A stretch of 33,817 nucleotides of DNA from DAOPMC01 sp035392025 (GCA_035392025.1 DAOPMC010000012.1:1-33817), one strand, 5' to 3'. Shown: positions 1 through 8,562, numbered from the stretch's first letter. The notes: generated from the letters alone by a model not told the origin. Numbers and translations: made by a program.

Positions 1-59
1 TATTTTCCCGTTAATGTTTAAATATTTTTGGGACATTTTCCCAAACTATTGACAGTAGT

Positions 60-581
60 TTATTTAATTTTTCTTTCAAGTATCATTTTAGGATCAGCAA
101 GAAAATCTAGATTAGAGATTGTTTTAAAGCACTCATTAGAATCTCCTCTACCATCTACCAATTTTCCTTCTTTATTAAAAAAAATGCTTATTCCGCCATG
201 ATTATACCAATCATTCAAATTAAGAATTTGGTCATCTACCAATATTGCACCATTTGGCACAATTACACTACTTTTAGGCATGTGTGGTGGCACAATAATG
301 ATATCATTAGTTAAGCCTTTCTCTCGCAACATATTAACTTTTTGAAAACCTTCATCTAATGAATGAACTCTCGTTAAAATAGAGGTGTCATAAATAGAAT
401 TTTTAATATTTTCAATAGCGTTTGCAATAATTGGAGAATATTTTAATAATAATTTCCAATTATATTCACTAATGTAACTTTCTAAATCCGTTGCTTCATA
501 TTTACCAAAAGCATTATAACTATCGAGTAGCGTATCTACCGTATCACATATAACCCCATCAAAATCTATATATGCCTTCAT
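60..581 (-). CDS. HAD-superfamily phosphatase, 5'-nucleotidase-like
   Basis: A 173-residue protein with the four HAD motifs: DFDGVICD at residues 6-13 (nucleophile and acid/base aspartates), a Thr after hydrophobics (ILTRV, about 68-72), a Lys in MPKSS, and the late acidic motif LVDDQ at about 115. The short length and the lack of a large cap resemble the small deoxyribonucleotidase-like HAD proteins of Firmicutes and phages. The substrate is probably a phosphomonoester, perhaps a nucleotide, but this is inferred. The start is set by a near-perfect AAAGGAGGT site 5 bases ahead of ATG. It lies 86 bases downstream of hisS, behind a weak hairpin, so it may be read partly from the hisS promoter. 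Confidence 0.75.
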   Translation of the reverse strand: MKAYIDFDGVICDTVDTLLDSYNAFGKYEATDLESYISEYNWKLLLKYSPIIANAIENIKNSIYDTSILTRVHSLDEGFQKVNMLREKGLTNDIIIVPPHMPKSSVIVPNGAILVDDQILNLNDWYNHGGISIFFNKEGKLVDGRGDSNECFKTISNLDFLADPKMILERKIK

Positions 582-636
582 AAATTACCTCCTTTAATAA
601 TGTCTATTATCATATCATTAAATAATAAAATAAGTC

Positions 637-660
637 TACCTTTTTCAAAATAAAAAGGTA
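637..660 (-). terminator. Possible weak terminator after hisS
   Basis: A hairpin with 9-base arms (TACCTTTTT / AAAAAGGTA, 6-base loop) lies just past the hisS stop on the minus strand. It is followed by a broken T-rich stretch rather than a clean U run. It may only attenuate read-through into the HAD gene. Confidence 0.45.
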
Positions 661-667
661 TCTCTAC

Positions 668-1987
668 CTATTTATCATGACATCCACAATTGCAATTATC
701 ATCGTGACAATCACCATCTGTCCCAAACTCTAGTTGCTCATCTAAATAATTAAAAATATATTCAATATCAACTTTTTCTTCTTTTTTAGCTACTAAATTT
801 TTAACTGTTAATACTCCATCTTTAATCTCATCTTCGCCAACTATAATCATGAATTTAGCATTTAATCTCTCTGCTTGTTTAAAATTAGCTTTTAATCCTT
901 TGTTAAGATAATCCATATCAGTTATAAATCCATTTAATCTTAAATCTTGGGCTAAAGCTTGAGCATAAATTTTCTCATTTTCTGAAAGTGGTGCTATAAA
1001 ACAATCAATTTCTTCTTTGTCAATTAGATTTATTCCTTCATCTTTAAGAACCATTAATACTCTTTCAAGTCCCATTCCAAATCCTACTGCTGGTGTTGAT
1101 GGTCCTCCCATGACTTCAACTAAATTATTATATCTACCGCCACCACACATAATGTTAGCCTTACCTAATTCTTTAGATGCAGCTTCTATTTCAAATACGG
1201 TGTGAGTATAATAGTCAAGGCCTCTAACTAATTTATTATCTACTACATATTCAATTCCCAAATTATCTAAATACTCTAGTACTTTATTAAAATAATCTTT
1301 ACTTTCATCAGTTAAATAATCTGGAATACTTGGAATATTATTAAATATTTCTTTATCAGAATCAACTTTACAATCAAGTATTCTAAGTGGATTAGTTTCA
1401 TATCTCCTATTACAATCTTCACATAATTCACCTAAGTGAGGTTTGAAATATTCTAAAAGAGCCTTTTTATAATTCTCTCTTGATACACTATCTCCTATTG
1501 AATTAATATGAACTTTTATATTTTCTAGTCCTAACATTCTAAATAAATTAACTGGAATAGATATTATTTCAGCATCCATTATAGGATCATCTGATCCAAA
1601 TGCTTCTACTCCAAATTGATAATGTTCTCTAAATCTACCTGATTGAGGTCTCTCATAACGATACATTGGCCCTATATAATATAATTTTTGTGGGAGATTA
1701 ATATACATTTTATTTTCAATAATGCTTCTTACTATTGGTGCTGTTCCTTCTGCTCTTAAAGTCATCTGTCTGTCCCCACGATCAATAAAATCATAAGTTT
1801 CCTTTTGGACTATATCAGTTGTCTCACCCGTTCCTCTATGAAATACTTCACTTGATTCAAATAAAGGTGTCCTATAAAAAGTATAATTATAAGTAATCAT
1901 AAGTTGTTTAATAATATTTACCAAAGTCTGAAAGTTTTTAGCATCAAGCCCATATAAATCATAGGTCCCTTTAGGTTTATTTATCAT
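668..1987 (-). CDS. hisS: Histidyl-tRNA synthetase with Cys/His-rich tail
   Basis: Class II synthetase that charges tRNA-His, cytosolic. It opens with the typical KPKGTYDL; motif 2 is seen around YRYERPQSGRFREHYQFG, the histidine-specific motif RGLDYYTHTVFE lies near residue 250, and motif 3 is AVGFGMGLERVL. The C-terminal anticodon-binding domain covers about 325-420. At 439 residues it is slightly longer than usual (about 420). The excess is a tail rich in Asp, Cys and His with four Cys and two His in its last 13 residues, which looks metal-binding. The start is ATG with GGAGTGATATT ahead of it. A consensus promoter overlaps the end of the upstream permease gene, so hisS can be expressed apart from rel-dtd. 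Confidence 0.97.
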   Translation of the reverse strand: MINKPKGTYDLYGLDAKNFQTLVNIIKQLMITYNYTFYRTPLFESSEVFHRGTGETTDIVQKETYDFIDRGDRQMTLRAEGTAPIVRSIIENKMYINLPQKLYYIGPMYRYERPQSGRFREHYQFGVEAFGSDDPIMDAEIISIPVNLFRMLGLENIKVHINSIGDSVSRENYKKALLEYFKPHLGELCEDCNRRYETNPLRILDCKVDSDKEIFNNIPSIPDYLTDESKDYFNKVLEYLDNLGIEYVVDNKLVRGLDYYTHTVFEIEAASKELGKANIMCGGGRYNNLVEVMGGPSTPAVGFGMGLERVLMVLKDEGINLIDKEEIDCFIAPLSENEKIYAQALAQDLRLNGFITDMDYLNKGLKANFKQAERLNAKFMIIVGEDEIKDGVLTVKNLVAKKEEKVDIEYIFNYLDEQLEFGTDGDCHDDNCNCGCHDK

Positions 1988-2010
1988 AATATCACTCCAT
2001 CTCTAAAAGT

Positions 2011-2039
2011 ATTATACAATAACATCATGATTTTTTCAA
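2011..2039 (-). promoter_or_regulatory. Sigma-A-type promoter of hisS
   Basis: On the minus strand, TTGAAA (2034-2039), a 17-base spacer and TATAAT (2011-2016). The -35 box lies within the last codons of the upstream permease gene. The predicted leader is only about 20 bases, too short for a T-box. Confidence 0.75.
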
Positions 2040-3032
2040 TTGATATACTCCTACAATATTTTTTATTATTATATACAACGGCACTGCAATCATAATACCT
2101 ATTGTTTTAAATAATAATCCTCCTATTATTACTACAATTATTGTAACAATTGGTGAAATTTTATTAGTACGTTTATATATCCTTGGTTGAATTAAATAAC
2201 AATCTAATAAGGGTGCTAATATTATTATTAAAGCAGTAAGAATAAATAACTTTCTAGATATGACAGATGCAGTAATAAGAGCTACGATATTTGTAAACAT
2301 GCCTCCAAAAAAAGGAATAATTGTAGTAACTGATGCTAAAATGGCAATGAGTAAAAAATTAGGATGACCAATTATAGCATATATAATTGTATATTCTACT
2401 ATCTCAACTAACATAATAATTCCTATTCCTGTAATATAAGATGATAAATCCTCATCTATTTTTTTTAAACATGAGTATAGTTCAATATTTTTTACTTTTT
2501 GTTTTATCCATCTTCTAATTTTTTCATAATTAAATAAAAAATATCCTGATAGTATTACTATTATTACTATTTGGAGCAATAAGTTAATTGAACTAGACAA
2601 AACATTAATAGTACTGTTCTCAATATATAGATATAAATTATTTAGTAAATGATTTAATACTTTTTCAATAGATATAAGTTCTAAAAAAGTATTATCTAAA
2701 TTAATATTATTTATAAAATAAACTATTTGTCTAATTAAGGATAAAGATTCTTTTATTATGATAGGAAGCGTTATTTTTAAAAGAAAAGAAAACACTATTA
2801 TTACTAATATTATAACGATAATAGTTGCTATAGTAGAATTTAACTTTTTCTTAAAAAATTTTACTAATGGATAAAATAAATAGGCTATTATAAAAGATAT
2901 AATAAATGGTTTTAATACTAAAAATATTTTATTAAATAAAAATATCCAAACATCTTTTGTTTGATATAAAAAAAAGGTAATAATTAGGATAATTGCTATA
3001 TTTACTAACTTATAGTTTATAGCTTTCATCAC
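2025..3032 (-). CDS. AI-2E/PerM family membrane permease
   Basis: A 335-residue integral membrane protein. The N-terminus has two hydrophobic helices (about 10-65), then a helix pair near 70-95, a polar soluble stretch (about 95-150), and several helices to the end (about 150-330). This is the layout of the PF01594 family (PerM, YtvI, YueF; called AI-2E transporters). The substrate is unknown; relatives include Na+/H+ antiporter-like and sporulation (YtvI) members. ATG 3032 follows AAAGGTGAT, which overlaps the dtd stop, and the two genes are 6 bases apart, so it sits in the comN-rel-dtd unit. In B. subtilis the dtd-hisS interval instead holds an amidase gene. Confidence 0.8.
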   Translation of the reverse strand: MMKAINYKLVNIAIILIITFFLYQTKDVWIFLFNKIFLVLKPFIISFIIAYLFYPLVKFFKKKLNSTIATIIVIILVIIVFSFLLKITLPIIIKESLSLIRQIVYFINNINLDNTFLELISIEKVLNHLLNNLYLYIENSTINVLSSSINLLLQIVIIVILSGYFLFNYEKIRRWIKQKVKNIELYSCLKKIDEDLSSYITGIGIIMLVEIVEYTIIYAIIGHPNFLLIAILASVTTIIPFFGGMFTNIVALITASVISRKLFILTALIIILAPLLDCYLIQPRIYKRTNKISPIVTIIVVIIGGLLFKTIGIMIAVPLYIIIKNIVGVYQLKKS

Positions 3033-3038
3033 TAACCA

Positions 3039-3476
3039 TCACCTTTCTAAGATAATTGTTACTGGTCCATCATTTATTAAAGATACTTTCATATCTGCTC
3101 CAAATATTCCTTCTTCTACTTTAATGTTTTTCTCTTTTAATAATTCATTAAATTGTTCATATAATTTTATTGCCTTATCTCCCGGAGATGCATTTACATA
3201 ACTTGGTCTATTTCCTTTACTAGTATCGGCATATAAAGTAAATTGAGATATGGATAATATACTTCCTTGAACATCTAAAAGAGATCTATTCATTACTCCA
3301 CTATCATCATCAAATATTCGCAAATTAATTATCTTATTTACCATATATTCTATGTTAGAAAAAGTATCAGTATGCGTAAAAGAAACAAGTAACATTAATC
3401 CTTTATTAATTTGACCGACTATTTTTTCATTTACTTTAACACTTGCTTCAGTAACTCTTTGAACTACTACTTTCAT
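3039..3476 (-). CDS. dtd: D-aminoacyl-tRNA deacylase
   Basis: Cytosolic proofreading enzyme that hydrolyses D-amino acids (and glycine on tRNA-Ala) from mischarged tRNA. It has the family's usual 145 residues, starts MKVVVQRV, and carries both active-site signatures: SQFTLYAD near residue 77 and a gly-cisPro motif as NDGPVT near 136. Its ATG overlaps the rel stop by four bases (ATGA), indicating translational coupling. The rel-dtd pair is conserved across Firmicutes. Confidence 0.96.
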   Translation of the reverse strand: MKVVVQRVTEASVKVNEKIVGQINKGLMLLVSFTHTDTFSNIEYMVNKIINLRIFDDDSGVMNRSLLDVQGSILSISQFTLYADTSKGNRPSYVNASPGDKAIKLYEQFNELLKEKNIKVEEGIFGADMKVSLINDGPVTIILER

Positions 3477-5623
3477 TTAATAACCCTTTCTACTTTACTA
3501 ATATATTTAATTTTTTCTAATTCCTTTATGTATTGATCTAATCCTTCTTTATTTTTAACTTTGAGTGCTATTAAATAAGTTAATTCCATATCTGTATTGA
3601 TAGTATTAACATCCTCTATTGAAACACTACATGTGCTTGCAGTTTGAACAATATCTAGCATAATATTTGTCCCTGATTTAGCATATACAACGAGTTCAGT
3701 ATAATATTTATTTTTGGTTTCACTATTCCAGTTAACTTCTATTATTCGTTCTCCTTCATGCGCAATATGATTGCATACTGTTCTATGAATACTGATGCCA
3801 TTATTTTTAGTAATATAACCCATCACATCATCTCCAGGAACAGGATTACAACAATTAGCGATTCTTGTTTGAATATTATTAATACCGCTAACAATAATAT
3901 CATTTTCTGATTTTGGTATAACAATATTAATAGTTGTATCTTTTACTTCCTCAGTTTGATTTTTGCCTTTGATAAGATTAATAACCGTAAGTGGTGAATA
4001 TTTACCATTTCCAATATTCAAATATAAATCTTCTAAATCCTCTAGTTTCATTTTGGATAAGATATCTTTATCTTTTTCTATATGGTTTAAGTTTGCTATC
4101 GGAATCTTATGCCTACGTAAAGATTTCTCAAGCATATCTTTACCTTTTGTAATATATTCCTCTTTATTAGTCCTATTAAAAAATGCTTTAATCTTACTTT
4201 TTGCTTGAGTTGTAGTTGCAATATTTAACCATTCACGATTTGGACCACTACTATTTTTATCAGTTATTATTTTAATAATATCATTATCTTGTAATTCATA
4301 GTTTAAAGGCACTATATTGTTGTTAACAATCGCTCCTGTTGTATGATCGCCTACTTCGCTATGGACTTTATATGCAAAATCTATTGGTGTTGCTCCTTTA
4401 GATAACTCTATAACATCTCCTTTAGGTGTAAAAACATAAATATTATTATTTAATACTTCATCTTTAACGCTTGTTACAAATTCTTCACTACTTAACTTTT
4501 CTTCATTTAACTCAATTATAGATTTAAAAAATTGTAATTTTTGCTCAGTAATATTTTGCATAGTTACTGCAGCATCTTTTCCTTCTTTATATGCCCAATG
4601 AGAAGCAATGCCATTTTCTGCTATTTCATTCATTCCATAAGTTCTAATTTGTATTTCAAACAAATATCCATCAAGTCCAAATACTGTCGTATGAAGAGTC
4701 TGATATAAATTAGTTTTAGGCATTGCAATATAATCTTTAAACCTTTTGGGAATTGGTTTGTACTTAGAGTGAATAAGGCCTAGTGCCCAATAGCACTCTT
4801 GCTCTTTATCAACCAATATTCTAATTGCTAATATATCATATATATCATTAAAATTTCTTCCTTTATCTAACTTTTTATAAATAGAATAAATACTCTTAGC
4901 ACGTCCTTTTATTTCATGCTTAATACCATTTTGGTCAAGTAGTTTGCTGACTTCATCTATCATCTCTTCTATTATTTTTTCTCGTTCAAGTTTTGTGCTG
5001 TTGAGTCTTTCTACTATATCAAAATAAACATCTGGTTTTAAATATCTTAAAGATAAATCTTCTAATTCACTTTTAATTTTGTATATTCCTAAACGATGTG
5101 CTATAGGTGCCAAAATATCAATTGTCTCTTTAGCATTAGCTTTTTGACGAGGAACGGATAAAGCATAAAGAGTTCTCATATTATGAAGCCTATCTGCAAG
5201 TTTAACAATAATAACTCTAACATCCTCACTCATTCCAACAATTATTTTTTTATAGTACTCAATTAAATAATCATTTTCAGTGGATAATGTAATATTATTT
5301 ATTTTTGTAACCCCATCTACTAAACGAGCAACTACTTCTCCAAAAATATCTTTAATTTCTTCATATGTTGTATCAGTATCTTCAACAGTATCATGTAAAA
5401 GGCCTGCCATAATTGTATCAACATCAGCGTATATACTTGTTAGAATATAAGCGACATTAAGAGGATGAATAATATATTTCTCACCAGTTTTACGCACTTG
5501 CATACCATGTTTCTCGTCTGCAAACAAATAAGCTTTCTTCACCTTATCAACATCTTTTTCACAAAGATATTGATTTAATGCTACTTCCAGTTCTTCAAAT
5601 GTATGGATTTCCTCAGTATTCAT
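3473..5623 (-). CDS. rel: Bifunctional (p)ppGpp synthetase/hydrolase
   Basis: Long RelA/SpoT homologue, 716 residues, that makes and degrades the stringent-response alarmone (p)ppGpp. Domains in order: HD hydrolase (about 30-190) with intact LLHDTVEDT; synthetase (about 230-350) with RFKDYIAMPK and EIQIRT; TGS (about 390-455, starting VFTPKGDVIEL); a helical region and a Cys-containing zinc-finger-like segment (IANCCNPVPGDDV, near 585); ACT/RRM at the end (about 645-716). The RFKD motif in the synthetase belongs to the RXKD class of bifunctional enzymes, so both activities are expected. It is 12 bases downstream of the comN-like gene and overlaps dtd. Confidence 0.96.
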   Translation of the reverse strand: MNTEEIHTFEELEVALNQYLCEKDVDKVKKAYLFADEKHGMQVRKTGEKYIIHPLNVAYILTSIYADVDTIMAGLLHDTVEDTDTTYEEIKDIFGEVVARLVDGVTKINNITLSTENDYLIEYYKKIIVGMSEDVRVIIVKLADRLHNMRTLYALSVPRQKANAKETIDILAPIAHRLGIYKIKSELEDLSLRYLKPDVYFDIVERLNSTKLEREKIIEEMIDEVSKLLDQNGIKHEIKGRAKSIYSIYKKLDKGRNFNDIYDILAIRILVDKEQECYWALGLIHSKYKPIPKRFKDYIAMPKTNLYQTLHTTVFGLDGYLFEIQIRTYGMNEIAENGIASHWAYKEGKDAAVTMQNITEQKLQFFKSIIELNEEKLSSEEFVTSVKDEVLNNNIYVFTPKGDVIELSKGATPIDFAYKVHSEVGDHTTGAIVNNNIVPLNYELQDNDIIKIITDKNSSGPNREWLNIATTTQAKSKIKAFFNRTNKEEYITKGKDMLEKSLRRHKIPIANLNHIEKDKDILSKMKLEDLEDLYLNIGNGKYSPLTVINLIKGKNQTEEVKDTTINIVIPKSENDIIVSGINNIQTRIANCCNPVPGDDVMGYITKNNGISIHRTVCNHIAHEGERIIEVNWNSETKNKYYTELVVYAKSGTNIMLDIVQTASTCSVSIEDVNTINTDMELTYLIALKVKNKEGLDQYIKELEKIKYISKVERVIK

Positions 5624-5635
5624 ATTATCACACCC

Positions 5636-5881
5636 CTATATTAAATCCTCATCTATTTCCTTAAAATAAGCTTCTATAACTTCTAATTTTAAATTCATGA
5701 TGTCAGAGACCATCTCTGATAAAGTTAAATTAACTTCTTTAATCCATTTTGATGATTTCAACATATTATAAATATCTTTTTCCCTAACAAAAGATATTCC
5801 TTTTCTTTTTAATTCACTTATCTTACATGTCAAAGCTGGTAATATACGATCATATAATTCTTGCTCAGATTTAAATTTCAT
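5636..5881 (-). CDS. ComN-like post-transcriptional regulator
   Basis: An 81-residue, mostly helical soluble protein that resembles the short Firmicutes family including B. subtilis ComN (YrzD), annotated as a post-transcriptional regulator of competence mRNA. The length, the internal YxMLKSSKW-like segment and the position agree: in B. subtilis this gene is next to spoVB, and here it is divergent from spoVB and directly upstream of rel. The function in this organism is inferred; the sequence is too short to assign on motifs alone. The start is ATG behind GGAAGTGGTGTT. It is probably the first gene of the comN-rel-dtd-permease unit. Confidence 0.7.
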   Translation of the reverse strand: MKFKSEQELYDRILPALTCKISELKRKGISFVREKDIYNMLKSSKWIKEVNLTLSEMVSDIMNLKLEVIEAYFKEIDEDLI

Positions 5882-5906
5882 AACACCACTTCCTAATATA
5901 TACTAT

Positions 5907-5935
5907 ATTATATCTTAAATTTAAGATTAAATAAA
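5907..5935 (-). promoter_or_regulatory. Probable comN-rel promoter with perfect palindrome
   Basis: On the minus strand a perfect TATAAT (5907-5912) has a poor -35 (TTTATT, 5930-5935) 17 bases upstream. The spacer is almost filled by the 16-base perfect palindrome ATCTTAAATTTAAGAT at 5912-5927, which could be an operator. It also lies upstream of plus-strand spoVB. Confidence 0.5.
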
Positions 5936-5969
5936 TAGATAACTTTCATATATTTAGATAGAGGTTTAT

Positions 5970-7268
5970 ATGAAAGAGAAATTTATTAAGTCAACAATTA
6001 TACTAGTTTTAGGTGGTTTTATAACAAAAGTTTTGGGAATGCTTATAAAGATCGTGGCAACAAGAATTATTGGTACTGAAGGTATCGGCTTATACATGTT
6101 AATTCTTCCTACCTTTAATTTGTTTATTACTTTATGCACCTTAAGTTTTCCAATTGCTATTAGTAAAGTGGTGGCAGAGGATAAATATAACAATAAAAAA
6201 CTAGTATTTTCACTAGTACCAGTCAGTATTGTTATTAATATTGTTTTAATAATTGTTATTTTTTTGTTAGCACCTATATTATCAAAATATCTTCTTCACG
6301 ATACAAGACTATATTATCCAATACTTGCAATTGGTATTACACTTCCTTTTATTAGTTTATCAAGTATTGCAAGGGGATATTTTTTTGGCAAAGAAAGAAT
6401 GTTTCCACATACTTTATCAAATGTCTTTGAGCAAGTTGTAAGATTTGCACTTATAATTATTATTATGCCAAAAATGCTAGAGCAAAGTTTAACTTTAGCA
6501 GTTACTATGATGGTTGCAGTAAATGTAGCATCAGAGTTAGCATCAATCCTTATTTTGTTTTTATTTTTACCAAAGAATTTCAAAATTAATAGACATGATT
6601 TTAAAATTGATATGAATAATTTAAAAGATATTTTCAGTGTGTCTATTCCTACTACTATGGGTAGATTAATTGGGTCCATTGGATATTTCTTTGAACCTAT
6701 TATTCTAACATTTCTTCTTCTTAAAACAGGTTATTCAAATAATTTTATTGTATATGAATATGGAGTATTATCTGGTTATGTTATGCCCCTGCTAATAATG
6801 CCTTCTTTTTTATCTATGGCAATTAGCACTGCTCTACTTCCTGTCATATCAAAATATTTTGCTATTAAAAGATTTGATTTAATCAAAAGAAAGTTAAAGC
6901 AAGCATCATTTTTTTCAATACTAATAGGAATATTATCAACAAGTATCTTGATGTTAGGCACAGATTTCTTACTTAAGTTTATATACAATACTACCGAAGG
7001 AGTAGCTTATTTAAAGTTAATGACACCATTTTTTATAATCTTTTATTTACAAACCCCATTTGCAACAGCTTTGCAAGCCATGAATAAATCTAAAAAAGTG
7101 ATGAATGCTAATTTTTATGGCATAATTATTAAACTTATTATTATTACTATATTATCATTATTTAAAATAGGAATGTATTCTTTAATTATTGCAACTATAT
7201 TTAATGTCATATTTATTACAGTCCTTCACTATATAGATATTAGAAAATGTTTAAAAGATAAAAGATAG
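5970..7268 (+). CDS. spoVB: SpoVB-like lipid flippase (MOP/MurJ-like superfamily)
   Basis: A 432-residue polytopic membrane protein with about 12-14 predicted helices and no large soluble domain. It starts MKEKFIKSTIILVLGGFITK, followed by VLGMLIKIVATRIIGTEGIGLYM, the usual opening of SpoVB-type polysaccharide-biosynthesis flippases. SpoVB acts in spore cortex peptidoglycan synthesis; other members move lipid-linked cell-wall precursors, so a vegetative role is possible. The assignment is helped by its neighbours: the comN, yrbG and yrzE homologues cluster with spoVB in B. subtilis. ATG 5970 follows AGAGG. It is divergent from the comN-rel unit. No convincing terminator is visible after it. 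Confidence 0.85.
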   Translation: MKEKFIKSTIILVLGGFITKVLGMLIKIVATRIIGTEGIGLYMLILPTFNLFITLCTLSFPIAISKVVAEDKYNNKKLVFSLVPVSIVINIVLIIVIFLLAPILSKYLLHDTRLYYPILAIGITLPFISLSSIARGYFFGKERMFPHTLSNVFEQVVRFALIIIIMPKMLEQSLTLAVTMMVAVNVASELASILILFLFLPKNFKINRHDFKIDMNNLKDIFSVSIPTTMGRLIGSIGYFFEPIILTFLLLKTGYSNNFIVYEYGVLSGYVMPLLIMPSFLSMAISTALLPVISKYFAIKRFDLIKRKLKQASFFSILIGILSTSILMLGTDFLLKFIYNTTEGVAYLKLMTPFFIIFYLQTPFATALQAMNKSKKVMNANFYGIIIKLIIITILSLFKIGMYSLIIATIFNVIFITVLHYIDIRKCLKDKR

Positions 7269-7276
7269 GAATGGCG

Positions 7277-7305
7277 TTGACACAAAATATTACTTAAGCT
7301 ACAAT
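7277..7305 (+). promoter_or_regulatory. Consensus sigma-A-type promoter
   Basis: TTGACA (7277-7282), 17-base spacer, TACAAT (7300-7305), directly before the 178-aa gene. It is among the best matches to the vegetative consensus in the window, suggesting steady expression. Confidence 0.85.
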
Positions 7306-7326
7306 AAATATTAATGGAGGATAAAA

Positions 7327-7863
7327 GTGAAAGATAGTGCAGAAGAATTTGTGCATAATTTAATTATAAAAAATCAAGAAGATCAAAAAGCTATTGCAAC
7401 AAATGATGAATATATTGATTGGTTAATAGCACTAGAGAAAAAATATACAGGGTCTCAAATAAAGCTAACTCAAGAAGAACAAAGAAAATATAAAAGATTG
7501 GAGAATTTATTTTCTGCCATCAGCGATTTTTGCAAAAATAATTACATTGAGCCACAAATTACTCATGAGTTTTATATGGGATATTTGATATCTTTTAAAG
7601 GAAAATTATATGAGATAGGCTGTGTCTATGGCCAAGGAGCCTATCATTTTTTTAGACTATATGACGATTCAAGAGATCACAGTATAGCAAATACTGCTGT
7701 TAATTTTGAAGACATCAAATCTGGGAATTTAATTCCCCATACACAAATGATTAATGCTAAACAGGAAGAATTGAGAATTTATTTGAAGAACATGATTAAT
7801 GATGGTGTACCGTGTCAGGCAATTAATGAAGTTGCTGCCAGTGTTCTTAAGAGGAAGAGATAA
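7327..7863 (+). CDS. Hypothetical protein, 178 aa
   Basis: I do not recognise a family. The protein is soluble, with no signal peptide or membrane helix. The N-terminal half (about 1-80) is charged and probably helical; the middle (about 82-130) looks like mixed strands around YLISFKGKLYEIGCVYGQGAY; the end (140-178) is helical with a basic tail KRKR. It starts at GTG behind a clear TGGAGG site with a 7-base spacer, and has its own consensus promoter. It lies 58 bases after spoVB and converges on the DUF421 gene with a 2-base gap and no visible terminator. No frameshift or unusual composition is evident. Confidence 0.8.
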   Translation: MKDSAEEFVHNLIIKNQEDQKAIATNDEYIDWLIALEKKYTGSQIKLTQEEQRKYKRLENLFSAISDFCKNNYIEPQITHEFYMGYLISFKGKLYEIGCVYGQGAYHFFRLYDDSRDHSIANTAVNFEDIKSGNLIPHTQMINAKQEELRIYLKNMINDGVPCQAINEVAASVLKRKR

Positions 7864-7865
7864 AG

Positions 7866-8504
7866 TTATAATAATTCTTCATTAGTAATAATATACAAAT
7901 TATCTTTAGTATAAAAAGCATAGAATATTTCGTTTAGTTCGATATATTCTTTTTTTAATATGTTTGATAACCATTTTTTATCTTTATTTATCTTTTTTAA
8001 AGTATCTTCATCAACCTTACCATCTAATATTAAGGGAAATGGATATGACTTATTATCCTTCTTTAAAAATACTGACAATTTACCATTAGTTTCTAATACC
8101 GCATATTCTACTTCTTCAATACTTTTTATGTTCTTTTCTCTAAGTTGTGATAATAGATCATCTAGATTATATCTTTGCTTTAACATTTCTTTAAAATTAA
8201 TTCTTCCATTATCAATAATAACTGAAGGATTACCATCAAATAATTTTCTGAATTTTGGTACTTTTAAAGAAATATATGCAAAAATTATTTGTAATATCAT
8301 CAAAAATATAGCAGGTAAAATCGATATTGCAATCGACTTATCAGTATTCATAAGAGCATATGTTACTATTTCCGCAATTAGGATTGATACTATAAGATCT
8401 ATTATACCAAGTTGACCTACTTCACGTTTACCCATAAAACGATATATAAAAATTATTAATATATAAAAAAATAGTGTTCTAAATAAAATTATTACATACT
8501 CCAT
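7866..8504 (-). CDS. DUF421 (YetF/YrbG-type) membrane protein
   Basis: A 212-residue protein with three N-terminal membrane helices (about 4-24, 32-54 and 60-82) including the family's RFMGKREVGQLGIIDLIVSI. A soluble part follows with NPSVIIDNGRINFKEMLKQRYNLDDLLSQLREKNI-like features, typical of the DUF421 cytoplasmic domain. B. subtilis members YetF and YrbG/YdfR have poorly known roles; YetF relatives are linked to spore structure and resistance. YrbG is next to spoVB in B. subtilis, as here. ATG 8504 follows GGTGATATT. It is divergent from the yrzE-like gene; a TATAAT in the gap may serve it but lacks a good -35. Confidence 0.88.
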   Translation of the reverse strand: MEYVIILFRTLFFYILIIFIYRFMGKREVGQLGIIDLIVSILIAEIVTYALMNTDKSIAISILPAIFLMILQIIFAYISLKVPKFRKLFDGNPSVIIDNGRINFKEMLKQRYNLDDLLSQLREKNIKSIEEVEYAVLETNGKLSVFLKKDNKSYPFPLILDGKVDEDTLKKINKDKKWLSNILKKEYIELNEIFYAFYTKDNLYIITNEELL

Positions 8505-8534
8505 AATATCACCAATATTATAATGAAATAACTC

Positions 8535-8562
8535 ATATATTTTTATTCACTTTCATACTTTT
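8535..8562 (+). promoter_or_regulatory. Sigma-E-like promoter before yrzE-like gene
   Basis: ATA (8535-8537), 16-base spacer, then CATACTTTT (8554-8562), close to the sigma-E consensus ATA-N16-18-CATACAnT. The -10 is about 15-20 bases before the ATG, leaving a very short leader. No good sigma-A promoter is seen on this strand here. The match alone is modest in such AT-rich DNA. Confidence 0.4.

Noticed and set aside
1..59. TTGGGA/TCCCAA hairpin and TTGACA at the left edge
   Set aside because: The 6-base stem has no T run on the proper side for a terminator, and the TTGACA has no -10 at the right distance outside the gene.
1017..1205. Plus-strand open frame opposite hisS, and similar ones opposite rel, pheT, lepA, tkt and others
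   Set aside because: These are shadow frames of real minus-strand genes; they lack ribosome sites and family features.
1988..2024. Histidine T-box before hisS
   Set aside because: The leader is too short and no T-box GGTGG element is present.
2025..3475. UGA read as tryptophan, as in Mollicutes
   Set aside because: TGA is the natural stop of rel, dtd and the AI-2E permease gene, each at the expected family length.
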